DNA from: Proteles cristata cristata
Taxonomy: Eukaryota > Chordata > Mammalia > Carnivora > Hyaenidae
DNA length: 64,000 nucleotides
Direction: 5' to 3'
Assembly (NCBI GenBank): GCA_017311185.1
Contig: JAESUZ010000760.1
Span: 310,001-374,000, forward strand
In this document: positions 47,524 through 58,519 of the stretch, in pieces
Layout: each line of letters starts with the position of its first letter
How positions within the stretch are numbered: the stretch's first letter is position 1
The notes under the pieces: model-generated
The model's database searches: none
Seen by the model: the letters and a program-made list of their open reading frames with translations, nothing else
Told to the model about the DNA's origin: nothing
Program-made: the position numbers and the translations under genes

Positions 47524-48020
47524 CACTCACATCAATGGACAGATCATCTCTGCAGAAAATCAACAAAGAAGCAATGGCTTTGAATTATGTACTGCTCCAG
47601 CTGGACTAACAGATACACTCACAACATTCCATCATAAAACAGCAGCATACACATTCTTTTCAAGTGCACATGGGACACTCTCCAGAATAGATCATATATT
47701 AGGTCACAAATCAGGCCTCAACAAATACAAAAAGACTGAGATCATACCATCATATCTTCTGACCACAATGCCATGAAATTTGAAGTCAACTACAAAGAAA
47801 ATTTGGAAAGACCACAAATACATAGAGGTTATAAAACATACTAATAAATAATAAATGGGTCACCCCCAGGAATTCAAAGAAGAAATTTAAAAGTACACAG
47901 AAACAAATGAAAATGAAAACACAAAAGTCCAAGGTCCAAAATCTTTCAGATACATCAAAAGCACTTCTAAGAGGGAAACACATAGCAATACAGGCCTGAC
48001 TTATGAAGCAAAAAAACCCC

Positions 48021-48221
48021 TGGGGTGCATGGGTGGTTCAATTGGTTAAGCATCCAGTTCTTGGTTTCAGCCCAGGTCATGATCTCATGGTTTGTGGGTT
48101 CAAGGCCCTGCATCAGATTCTGCACTGGCAGTGTGGAGCCTGCTTGGGATTCTCTATGAACCTCCCTCTCTGTCCCTCCCCCACTCACACTGTCTCTCTC
48201 AAAATAAATAAACAAAAAAAA
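48021..48221 (+). mobile_element. carnivore SINE in L1, older lineage
   Basis: Head TGGGGTGCATGGGTGGTTCA, TCATGATCTCATGGTTTGTG, CAGTGTGGAGCCTGCTTGGG and a CAAAATAAATAAAC tail. Flanked by diverged copies of a GAAGCAAAAAA-type block (from 48006 and 48232). Confidence 0.9.
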
Positions 48222-49034
48222 TACTTTGTAAGAAGCATGAAAAATCCCAAACAAGCTAACCTTATAATTAAGGGTGTAAAAAAAAGAACAAAAAATGAAT
48301 CCTAAAGCCAGCAGAATAATGGAAAAAATAAAGATTACAGCAGAAATAAGTAATATGCAAACTAAAAAGAGAGAGACAGACAGAGAGAGAGAACAGGTCA
48401 GTGAAACCAGGAGCTAGTCCTTTGAAAGAATTAATAAAATTGATAACGTCCTAGCCAGACATATCAAAAAGTAAAGAGAAAGGACCCAAATAAATAAAAT
48501 CACAAATGAGAGAGGAGAAATTACAACCAACACACAGAAATACAAACAATTATAAGAGAATATTATGAAAAACCATATGACAAAAAATTGGAGAAACTGG
48601 AAGAAATGGATAAATTCCTAGAACCCTATAAACTTCCAAAACCAAAACATGAAGAACTAGAAAACCTGAACATACTGATAACCAGCAAAGAAACTGAAAC
48701 AATAATCAAAAATCTCCCAACAAACAAAAGTCCAGGACCAGATGGCTTCACGGGTGAATTTTACCAAATATTTAGAGAAGAGTTAATACCTATTCTTCAG
48801 AAACTATTTCCAAAAAAGAAAAAAGAAAACTTCCAAATTCACTCTATGTACCAGGATTACCATAATACTAAATCCAAACAAAGACCCTACTAAAAAGAGA
48901 ACTACAGGTCAATATTCCTGAAGAACATGGATACAAAAATTCTCAATAAAATACTAAGCAAACTGAAATCATTCACGGTGATCATGTGAGATTTATTCCC
49001 GGTCTGTAAGGGTGGTTCAATATTTGCAAAGTAA

Positions 49035-49240
49035 AGATTATTTTTTAATGTTTATTTATTTTTGAGAGAGAGAGAACACGAGCAGAGGAGGGGCAGAGGG
49101 AGACACAGAATCAGAAGTAGGTTCACGGCTCTGAGCTGTTAGTGCAGACCCTAACACAGGGCTCTATTCCACTAACAATGAGATCATGACCTAAGCTCAA
49201 GTCAGACACTCATCAGACTGAGGCACCCAGCTGCCCCCAG
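49035..49240 (-). mobile_element. carnivore SINE in L1, older copy
   Basis: The minus strand gives the GGGGGCAGCTGGGTGCCTCA head, a degenerate B box and an A-rich tail. TSD TTGCAAAGTAA is identical at 49024-49034 and 49241-49251. Confidence 0.92.
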
Positions 49241-52200
49241 TTGCAAAGTAATCAATGTAATATGCCACATTAATAAAAGAAAGAATAAGTTCCATATGAT
49301 CATTTCAGTAGATGCTTTATAAAAAGCATTTGACAAAATAACATCCATTCATGGTAAAAAAAAAAAAATTCTTCAACAAACTAGGAATAGACAGAACATA
49401 CATCAACATAATAAAGTCCATCTATGAAAAACCCACATCTAATATCATCCTCAGTGGAGAAAAAGTGAGAGGTTTTCCTCTACAAATAGGAACAAGACAG
49501 GATGTCCACTCTCACCGGTGTTACTTAACATAGTACTGGAAGTCCTAGCCACAGCAATCAAAATAAAAAGTAATAAAAGGCATCCACATTTCCAAGGAGA
49601 AAGTCAAACTCTCACAATCTGCAGATAACATAATACTCTATATAGATAATCCAAAAGATTCCATCAAAATATTGCTAGCAATGATACATGAATTCAGTCA
49701 CAGGATACAAAATCAATGTACAGAAATATGCTGTATTTCTATGCACCATTAATGAAGCAGCAGAAAGAGAAACCAAGGAGTCAACATCATTTATAATTGC
49801 ACCAAAAGCCATAAGATGCCTAGGAATAAATGTAACTAAAGAGGTAGTAAAGAATCTGTATGCTGAAAACTATAAAACGCTGATAAAAGAAATTTTAAAT
49901 GACACAAAGAAATGGAAAAACATTCCATGCTCAGGGATTGGAAGAACAAATATTGTTAAAATGTCTATAGTAGCCAAAGCAATCTATATATTTACTGCAA
50001 TCTCTATCAAAGTGCCAAAAGCACTTTTCACAGAGCTTGAAAAAACAATCCTAAATTTTGTATGGAACTATAGAAGACCCAGATTTCAAATTATATTGCA
50101 GAGCTGTAATGCTCAAGACAGTATGATACTTGCACAAAAATATACATGTAGATAAAAAAAACAGAATAGAAAATCCAGAAATAAATACACAACTCAATGG
50201 CCACTTAGTCTTCTTTCCAGTGGGAAAAAAAGATAGTTTCTGCAACAAATGATGTGGAGAAAACTGGACAAAACATGCAAAAGAATGAAAATGGAACACT
50301 TATACAATACACAAAAATAAACTCAAGATGTATTGAAGACCTAAATGACAGACAGGAAACCACCAAAATCCTAGAGGGGAGCACTCTGACATTGGCTGTG
50401 GCAACTTCTTACTAGATAGGTCTCCGGAGGCATGGGAATGAAAGTAAAAATAAATTATAGGGACTTTATCAAAATAAAAACCTCAGCACAGCAAAGGAAA
50501 CAATCAACAAAACTAAACAGTAACATACCTGATAGGAGAAGACATTTGTGAATGATATATCTGATAAAGGGTTAGTATCAAAAATATATTTAAAAAAAAC
50601 TTATCAAACTCCACATTCAGAAATCAAATATTCCAGTTAAAAATTTGGCAGAAGACATGTACACTTTTTTCCAAAGAAGACATCCAGATTCTGGTAACAG
50701 ACATGAAAAGATGCTCCACATTACTCATCATCAGGGAAATACAAATCGAATCCACAGTGATATATTATCTCACCTATCAGAATGGCTAAAACTAACAACA
50801 CAGAAACAACAGCTGTGGACAAGGTTGTGCAGAAAGGGAAACCCTCTCATAACCTTGGTGGGAATGAAAACTGGTGCGCCCACTCTGCAAAACAGTATGG
50901 AGGTCCCTCAAAAAGTTAAAATAAACTACCCTATGATCTAGCAATTACACTACTAGGTATTTACCCAAAGGATACAAAAATACTAATTCAGAGGACTACA
51001 ATGCACCCTGATATTTAATAGCGGCATTACCAACAGTAGCCCAATTATGGAAAGAGCCCGAATATCCATTTACTGATGGATGAAGAAGATGTGATGTATA
51101 TGCACAATGGATTATTACTTAGCCATAAAAAATGAAATATTGCCACTTGCAATGATGTAGATGGAGGTAGGGTGTATTATGCTAAGCTAAATAAGTCAGT
51201 AAGACAAAGGCAAATACCATATGATTTCATTCATATCTGAAATTTAAGAAACAAAGCAAACTAGGGAGACAAACCAAGAAAAAGATTCTTCACTACAAAG
51301 AACAAACTGATGGTTACTAGAGGGGAGGCAAGTGAGAGGACAGGTTAAATAGGTGATGGGGATTAAAGAGTGCACTTGTGATGAGCCCCAGGTTTTGTAT
51401 GTGTGTTGAAATCACTAAATTGTACAACTAAAATTAAAATAACATTGTATGTTAACTAGTTGGAATTTAAATAAAAACTTAAAAAAAAACACATTTTTCC
51501 TGTGAAGCCATCTGGTCCTGGACTATTGTTTGTTGGGAATTTTTTTTATTGCTGATTCCATGTTTTCTGCTGGTAATTGGTCTGTTTGAATTTTCCATCT
51601 TTTCCTGCATGTTTTGTAGTTTATGTGTTTCTTGGAATTTAGTCATTTCTTCTATATTGTCCAATATGATGGCATGTAATATTTTATAATATCCTCTTAA
51701 AATTGTTTCTATTCCTGTAGTATTGGCTGTTATTTACTCCCATTTGTGATTTTATTTATATGAGTCTTCTCTCCTTCTCCTTCCTCCCCGTCCCAGTGAG
51801 TCTGACTAGAAGTTTATCAATTTTGTTGATCTTTTCAAAGAACCAGCTCCTGGTTCCATTGAACTATTGTTTTTGTTTTAGTTTCTATTTCATTTATTTC
51901 TGCTCTAATCTTCATTATTTCATTCCTTCTGCTGTTTTGGGGATTTGTTTTTCTTCTTTTCCTAACTCCTTTATATGTAAAGTTAGGTTGTTTATTTGAA
52001 ATTTTTATCGCTTCTTGAGGTTAGACCTGTATTTCTATAAACTTCCGTTTAGTATAAATTTGCTGCATCACAAAACTTTTGAACCAAGTGTTTTTTGTTT
52101 TCCTTTGTTTCCATGCAATTTTTAATTTCTTCTCTGACATCTTAATTGATCCAATCATTCATTATTCAGTAAGATGTTATTTAACCTACATGTATTTTGT

Positions 52201-53277
52201 GGTCCAGATTTTTTCTTGTGGTTGATTTCTAGTTTCACATTGGTCTGGTCAGAAAAGAGGCTGGTATGACTTATATCTTTCTGAATTTGTTGAGGCTTGT
52301 CTTGTGGCCTAATACGTGGTCTATTCTGGACAGTGTTCCATGTGCACTTGAAAAGAAGGTAAATGCTGCTGTCTTAATATTTAATGTCTGAATACACCTA
52401 TTAAATCCATCTGGCCATTCAAACCCACTGTTTCCTTATTGATTTTCTGTTTGGATGATCTGTCCATTTATATAACTGGAGTGATAAAGCCCTGCTATTA
52501 TTGTATTAGTAATGATTAGTTTTTTCATGATTGTTCTTACTGCTTTGTATATATGAGTGCTTCCATGTTGGGTGCATAAATATTTAGAATTGTTTTATCT
52601 TCTTGTTGGGTTGTCTCCTTTATTAGATAGTGTATTTCTTGCACGCTTGTTACAGTCTTTGTTTTAAAGTCTATTTTGTTTGATATAAGCATTGCTATTC
52701 TAGCTTTCTTTTGACATCAATTTGCACGATTAAATTTCCCCATCCTCTCACTTAGAATCTGTAGGCGTCTATAGGTCTGAAAAGAGTCTTTTATAGGCAG
52801 CAGATATGTGGGTCTTGTTTTATTTTGTTTGAGCCACTTTGTCATCTTATGTCTTTTGATTGTTTATTTCATTTACATTCAAAGTAATTATTGATAGATA
52901 AGTATTTATTGCCATTTTGTTATTTGTTTTGTGGGTTTTTTTTTTTTAGTTTTTCTCTGACCTTTCTTCTCTTGCTCTCTTTTATGGTGTGTTGGCTTTT
53001 TTTATGTGGTATACTTAGATCCCATTCTCTTTATTCTTTATATATCTATTAAATTTTTTTGATTTGTAGTTACCATCTGGTTTGTATATAACATCTGCAT
53101 ATAGCATTCTATATGAAGTTGATGGTCACTTAAGCTTAAACTTAAGCTTCTTCCTCCTTTCTCCATACCCCAAGTTTTAGGCATATAGTGTCATAATTTA
53201 TGTCCTGTTGTTTTGAAATCCTTGATTGACCTTTAAAGATAGGTTTATTTTTAGTGCATTTTTGCTTCCAACTTTTT

Positions 53278-53500
53278 TTTTAATTTTTTTAAATGTTTTT
53301 ATTTATTTCTAGGAGAGAGAGAGAGACAGCGTGAGCAGGGGAGGGTCAGAGAGAGAGAGAATCACAGACTCTGAAACAGGCTCCAGGCTCTGAGCTGGCA
53401 GTCAGCACAGAGCCCGACACGGGGCTCGAACCCACGAACGCGAGATCATGACCCAAGCGAAAGTCGAACGCTCAACCGACTAAGCCACCCAGGCGCCCCA
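53278..53500 (-). mobile_element. young-lineage SINE with perfect TSD
   Basis: The minus strand reads GGGGCGCCTGGGTGGCTTAG, CGACTTTCGCTTGGGTCATG, CTGACTGCCAGCTCAGAGC and CTCTCCTAGAAATAAATAAA. The TSD TGCTTCCAACTTTTT is identical at 53263-53277 and 53501-53515 (15 of 15). Confidence 0.97.
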
Positions 53501-53515
53501 TGCTTCCAACTTTTT

Positions 53516-54362
53516 ATACATTTGTTTATGGTCTTTCCTTCTACTCAAAGTTCCTTTTAATATTTCTTGCAGGGCTGGCTTAGTGGTCATGGACTCCTTT
53601 AGTTTTTGTTTGTCTGATAAATTATTTATCTCTCCTTTTATTCTGAATGATAGCCTTGCTGGATAAAGTATTCCTGGCTGTGGATTTATTCCTTTCCATA
53701 CTTTGAATATATCATGCTTCTTCCTTCTTGCCTGCAAAGTTTCTGCTGAAAAATCAGCTGACAGTCTTATGGGTTTCACTTGTGTGTAACTGTCTGAACG
53801 TAAAATGTTTTCTTTATCACTACTTTTTGCCATTTTAATTACTATGTGTCTTGGTACGGACCTCCTTGGGCTGAATTTATTGGGGAATCTGTGCCTCTTG
53901 TATTTGGAAGTCTGTTTGCATCTCCAGACTAAGGAAGTTTTCATGTTTTATATTTTTAAATAATTTTCTGTCCTCTTTGCTCTCTCTTCTTCTTCTGGGA
54001 TCCCTATAATGCACATGTTGTCACACTGATGGAGTCATTGAGTTCCCTAAGTCTATTTTCATTTTACGTATTTTTTTTTCTCTCAACTGCTCGGTTTGAT
54101 TACTTTCCATTACTCTGTCTTCCAAATCATTAATTCATTCTCCTGCTTCCTCTAGCCTATTTATTCCCTCTTTTTTTTTTATTTCTTTGTTAAGGGTCTC
54201 ACTGATGTCCTCTACTCTTTTCTCAAGTCCAGCAAATATCTTTATGATCATTCCTTTATATTCTCTATCCAACATATTACTTGTACCCATTTTGCTTTGG
54301 TCTCTTGCTATGATTTTGTCCTGTATTTTCACTTGACACAAATTCCTCTCTCTTCTCATTTT
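53516..54362 (-). pseudogene. L1 ORF1 remnant
   Basis: The C-terminal half (frame 53944-53516) shows HRFPNKFSPRRSVPRHIVIK, then PIRLSADFSAETLQARRKK, ILYPARLSFRIKGEI and KPALQEILKGTL, the RNA-binding and C-terminal domains of ORF1p. The N-terminal half (54359-54135) reads IIKIFAGLEKRVEDISETLN, part of the coiled coil. A frameshift or stops lie between about 53945 and 54135. Its coiled coil differs from that of the copy at 43800, so the two come from different L1 families. Confidence 0.85.
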
Positions 54363-54777
54363 GTCTAACTCTTTGTGTCAGTTCCTGTGTATTAGGAAAG
54401 TCAGTTACATCTCCTATTCTTGAAAGTAATGGTAAGAGGTCTTGGAGTGCAGTGGTCCCTGTTCCTCAGGATCTGGCAGTCAAAGGAGTGTCTCCTATGT
54501 GTGTTGTGTATAACCTGTTGTGGAGTCCTGGTCACTTTTTCCTTCAGTCTAGGGGTCTGTAGAGTCTATAGAGGCTCTCTTTGCCTGTTGTGGGCAGTGT
54601 TTTGCCCCTGGCTGGGTGGGACACATTTTAGTAACGTATGCACTGGTCTGGTTACAAAATGAGAACATCAAAAGTTTGCTGCCACCAGAACTTCTTCCAT
54701 GTGGCATCTTCTCTACCTTCAGTTGTGAAGTTTGTCTGCCAGTGTTTGGGTTGTTTTCTGATAGGTCCTCCTTCTCT

Positions 54778-54787
54778 GCCATCTTCC
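54778..54787 (-). promoter_or_regulatory. YY1-like site at the L1 5' end
   Basis: The minus strand has GGAAGATGGC about 30 bases from the inferred L1 5' end. The AAGATGGC core is the known YY1 motif that sets L1 start-site choice in other mammals. Whether it works here is not visible. Confidence 0.6.
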
Positions 54788-54893
54788 CAGAATCCCCTGA
54801 CTATGAACTTTGATAAAATATTCTGATTCATTTGGGGAACCCCCATCTCAGTATTGTTAAGGATTTTCTTCTTAAATTCCTGAGATACTCCAT

Positions 54894-55132
54894 GGGGCAC
54901 CTGGGTGGCTCAGTCAGTTAAGCATCTGACTTTGGCTCAGGTCATGATCTTGCAGTTCGTGGGTTCAAGCCCCGCATTGGGCTCTGTGCTGACAGCCAGC
55001 TCAGAGCCTAGAGCCTGTCTTTAGATTCTGTGTCTCCCTCTCTCTCTGACCTTCCCCTGTTCATGCTGTCTCTCTCTCACACACATATAAATAAAACATT
55101 AAAAAATAAATTTAAAAAAACATTTTTTAATG
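54894..55132 (+). mobile_element. carnivore SINE, intermediate lineage
   Basis: Head GGGGCACCTGGGTGGCTCAG, TGATCTTGCAGTTCGTGGGT, GCTGACAGCCAGCTCAGAGC and a CACACACATATAAATAAAAC end with an A-rich tail. TSD AATTCCTGAGATACTCCAT (54875-54893) and AATTCATGAGATATTCCAT (55133-55151) has two changes. It has the GCCAGCTCAG block but not CCTAG. Confidence 0.95.
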
Positions 55133-55151
55133 AATTCATGAGATATTCCAT

Positions 55152-56197
55152 TCCAAAGTATTTTATTATCCTATTTGGATTATATAACCTTTCATTCCAG
55201 TCTTCTAAAAATAAAATGAGCAAGGATATAGGGTCTCCATATTCACTGTGTAAACATTCTCTTTATCCCTATTTCCTGTATGTAACCTGTACCTTTCATT
55301 TTGCCTTTTGCTCTCAGTCTAGAGAGCTGTCTATGCTCTTCAGATAAATCTCAATAATACATCTTTATAACTTTGTCAAGATACAGGATGGCAGTTATTT
55401 AGGTTTCAGAGAACAGATAGGATATGGGTCTTGTAAACAGACCTGAAAACAATGCCCATGTTATTAGCCCTACCTTTATCCATACTTTATAAAAGTCCTC
55501 AATTCTAGCAATTCCTGGCCCTTTAGGAGGATTCTATGGGGTACACAATTTGACATTACCCATTGCCAGGTTAGAGTCCAACTTTCTTTGACATGCTAAG
55601 TCAATCACAGTCATCAGCTTCTTTCTGAACTTCCAAATATGTATTCCTATTCTCTCTTCTTGTACTCTGTAATTGTCAAAATAAGCATCTTGATTTTTTT
55701 TCTCTCCTGTTAGTGGGGTTTCATGAGGGAAAAGGTATAAATGTATTGGTTCAAAACACTGTTTTAAACCAGAAGTCTCAACCCAACTTATCTTAGAAAA
55801 ACATCCCATCACATTGGCAAAACCACTCGATGTTTTAAGCTCAGAGAATGGTGTGGTTGTAGTTATACATTTCCCAGAGTACCAAGTGGAACAGCAGGAA
55901 ATATGATCATTTCAAAGATGCTCCCTTCACCAACGACTCTATTTATTTGATCTGTTAACCTATAATGTTTCCCAGAAGCCCTAGTAAATGCAGAGTCCAT
56001 AGATATTTTCATATCAAAAGAGTCAGTTCAGAGGGGAAAATCTTCAGTTACCCTAATAGTGATTAAAACTGGTGTCGTAGAATGCTAGTGTCTTGCTTGA
56101 AATTATGAGGCACCAGCTGTTGGCTCGTGTTTCTCATAAATGCAAAAGTATACATTCATATTCCTGCACTGTGAAATGATACAAAATGAAGGACAGC
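55152..56197. other. unique intergenic sequence
   Basis: Non-coding; no repeat or gene identified. The minus frame 55534-55812 has no domain. Confidence 0.5.
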
Positions 56198-56203
56198 ACT
56201 GGC

Positions 56204-57014
56204 TGTCAGGAGCCATTTCTGAACTCACTAGTTGAGAAAACCCCTTGTGAAGTTAAGGCAAGTTTGCAAGGCTCTTGCCATCAGATGAAGACTGATATCT
56301 ACCCCTACTCAATTGTCTCTGCTTGAGCACTAACCCCCAAGGCACCTTGTTGATTTATCGGGAGTGACTTATTCTGGCCCTGGTATGATGACTGCACCTT
56401 GTGAAGGAAATTGTTGTAGCTTGGAAAAACGTTGATGCTTAGTAATCTGGAAATAGTAATCAGGACTGAGTAATTGATGACACAAAAAGGTCAGCCATTG
56501 CTTTTGGGTTTATATTAATAAAATAATAACTTTGGTACAGACTGATGTATTATTCCTGGGCATGGATGATGTTATAGGAACTATAAGCCCTGTGGTTAAT
56601 GTTTACGTGTCTTCTTTTGTGGTTATGGGAGCAACATTTCCTGAAAAACCTGTTTTTCTTAATACTTCCCATTAAGCAATAAACAGGCTATTGACCCCTG
56701 CTCACAAAGAACTAACTTTTGCCTCTGCTACACTAAAAACATCCTGTTTATATTTGAATGCCACTTCTGGACTGTTCCCCATACACCTATGCATATCAAT
56801 GTTCTGGAGAATTTTTACTGATCAAAGAATTTATCATCAGAATGCCACTTTTGTGCCATCCCCCAAACACTTAATCATAAAATAAAGTTGAGTCTCAGAC
56901 AGTGTGAAGGTGCCTGGCTGGTGACCAGAAAGAATCTCGTGCCTCTCTCATACCTCTCACCAACACCGTCCTTCCTTCAGAGACCCCTGGACCTGCTGGA
57001 GCTGGACTCTGGCA
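56204..57014 (+). mobile_element. solo LTR, class II endogenous retrovirus-like
   Basis: The 811-base block starts TGTCAGGAGCC and ends CTCTGGCA, with short inverted termini (TGTCAG and CTGGCA). It is flanked by the exact 6-base direct repeat ACTGGC at 56198-56203 and 57015-57020. An AATAAAG signal lies at 56881-56887, leaving about 130 bases after it, as for R end and U5. Six-base TSDs are typical of class II (ERVK-like) elements. No internal viral region is beside it, so it is a solo LTR formed by recombination between two LTRs. The family is not named. Confidence 0.8.
56881..56886 (+). promoter_or_regulatory. AATAAA polyadenylation signal of the LTR
   Basis: The hexamer AATAAA is followed by GTTGAGTCTCA, a plausible cleavage zone. 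Confidence 0.65.
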
Positions 57015-57020
57015 ACTGGC

Positions 57021-58265
57021 AGTATATATATGCACGGCATTTGAATGTTTTTCATTCAGTGCAAACAGATACTTCCTGTTAATTAAGTACATGTGACATA
57101 TCTCTTAAGTAACTTTATGTTGTGGCCAATATTAATGCTTTGTAGTTATACATTTCAGAAAAACCTTAAATATGTTGTTAATAGGATTTCTTACCACAGG
57201 ATTGAAAAGTAAAACTGGGTTCTAGCTCAGTGATCTTTAAAGTCTTGTCCAAGTCTATCAAATAGCAGCTATTTCAATGGGGGGAAAATATCAAGTCTTC
57301 TTTTTCCCAGCATTTAAGGCAACATCTGTTTGAACTTACTTTCATTTTAAATTGATTTATCAGATTTCATGAAAACAGCAAACCATACTTTTCTAAACCT
57401 CAGTCAACAGGGTTCAGACTTGCAAATTATACTTGTTTCCAGCTGCCAATAAGTATTAAGTTAGCAAGAAGCCAAATAACAAAGATGAGATACTATAAAT
57501 GTTGCTTTTTTGAGTATTGCTTTCTATAGTGGATCTATAGTGGATATACCATCACTAAAATAAATAAAGATAAATAAAAAGTGGGTAAACACAACTTTCC
57601 CACTGTTTACCACTGTGTTAAGAAAATAAATGCAGTTGCTATAGTGCAAAGTCTTTACAAACTGAAAATAACATCAGACACTATAATTAATCTTTATAAA
57701 GGTAGAATTACAATTAAAATATTAATTACAACTCTAGGAACTAAATTCTACTTTACTGCCTTTGATGATTACAACAGATTATAAACATAATTCTATGTAA
57801 ATAACAGGTAAATAAACCAAATATTAGCTATTTGTACCATCCATAAGTAGTCTGATGTTCTAATAAAGTTGCATGATATAGAACAAGTTCAAAAGTAAGG
57901 CTTTTCAAAAATTTAGTATTATCAAATTGCTGACTCTGTTCTTGATGTAGATATTAATGATCACATCTTTTATTTTGATCTGCTCTTTACCTGTCTTTGT
58001 TGGGGTTTTAATATCCACCTTTATTATTTTTGTCTTGAATACACATACAAAGTGTTCTATATCAAAGACAATTCATTGCACACTTAAAAATACCACGATT
58101 CCTCATATCCCAATTCTTACCCCGAAGGTGATGCAATGAAAGCCAGGTAAGATATTCTACACACACAATTTTAAAGTCTACACTACAGGTAAAGAATGGA
58201 GAAAATTGAATTTTATCTGCTTATCTATAGGAAAAAGGGGCAGTTACCCTCCTCCCCACAAAAGG
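57021..58265. other. unique intergenic sequence
   Basis: A/T-rich; a perfect 11-base tandem duplication of CTATAGTGGAT lies at 57524-57545. No gene is recognised. Confidence 0.5.
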
Positions 58266-58275
58266 AGAGAGAACT

Positions 58276-58509
58276 TGGGGAGCCTGGGTGGCTTAGTCAG
58301 TTAAGCGTCCGACTTTCGCTTGGGTCATGATCTCGCGGTTCGTGGGTTCGAGCCCCGCGTCGGGCTCTGTGCTGACTGCCAGCTCAGAGCCTGAAGCCTG
58401 TTTCAGAGTCTGTGAATCCCTCTCTCTCTGACCCTCCCCTGCTCATGCTGTCTCTCTCTCTCTCCTAGAAATAAATAAAACATTAAAAAAAAAAAGTTTA
58501 AAAGAAAGA
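58276..58509 (+). mobile_element. young-lineage SINE
   Basis: Head TGGGGAGCCTGGGTGGCTTA, CGTCCGACTTTCGCTTGGGT, an intact B box, GCTGACTGCCAGCTCAGAG and CTCTCCTAGAAATAAATAAA. TSD AGAGAGAACT at 58266-58275 and 58510-58519, inside a purine-rich site. Confidence 0.94.
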
Positions 58510-58519
58510 AGAGAGAACT

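Larger units (their letters stand above)
47540..50155 (+). pseudogene. L1 ORF2 remnant, endonuclease and RT
   Basis: The endonuclease part retains the Ser-Asp-His box at about 47757-47765 (SDHNAMKFEV) although the frame is shifted. RT pieces: 48588-48893 with NKSPGPDGFTGEFYQ, 49351-49533 with [15 protein letters not shown], and 49688-50155 with the thumb and following region (CLGINVTKEV, NIPCSGIGRTNIVKMS). The catalytic box is SADN at 49618-49629, so the second Asp is Asn. Two SINEs and several frameshifts interrupt it. Confidence 0.85.
47524..51488 (+). mobile_element. L1, 5'-truncated, endonuclease region to 3' end
   Basis: It starts in the ORF2 endonuclease (CATCAATGGACAGATCATCT) and runs to the 3' UTR (GTGATGAGCCCCAGGTTTTG) and an AATTTAAATAAAAA tail. 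SINEs at 48021 and 49035 interrupt it. Frames are broken repeatedly. Its end lies directly against an inverted L1. Confidence 0.92.
51493..54815 (-). mobile_element. L1 with 5' end, ORF1 and half of ORF2; no 3' half
   Basis: On the minus strand it starts near 54815 with TTCTGGGAAGATGGCAGAGA, then 5' UTR, ORF1 (54362-53516), the inter-ORF region and the ORF2 endonuclease, and stops in the RT at CCAGGACCAGATGGCTTCAC (51493-51525). The ORF2 3' half and 3' UTR are absent, the reverse of normal truncation. A young SINE lies at 53278. It is inverted against the L1 that ends at 51488. Confidence 0.88.

Noticed and set aside
47327..47776. 149-codon open frame on plus
   Set aside because: The first part is unique sequence and the second part is L1 endonuclease in the wrong frame, so it is a chance fusion.
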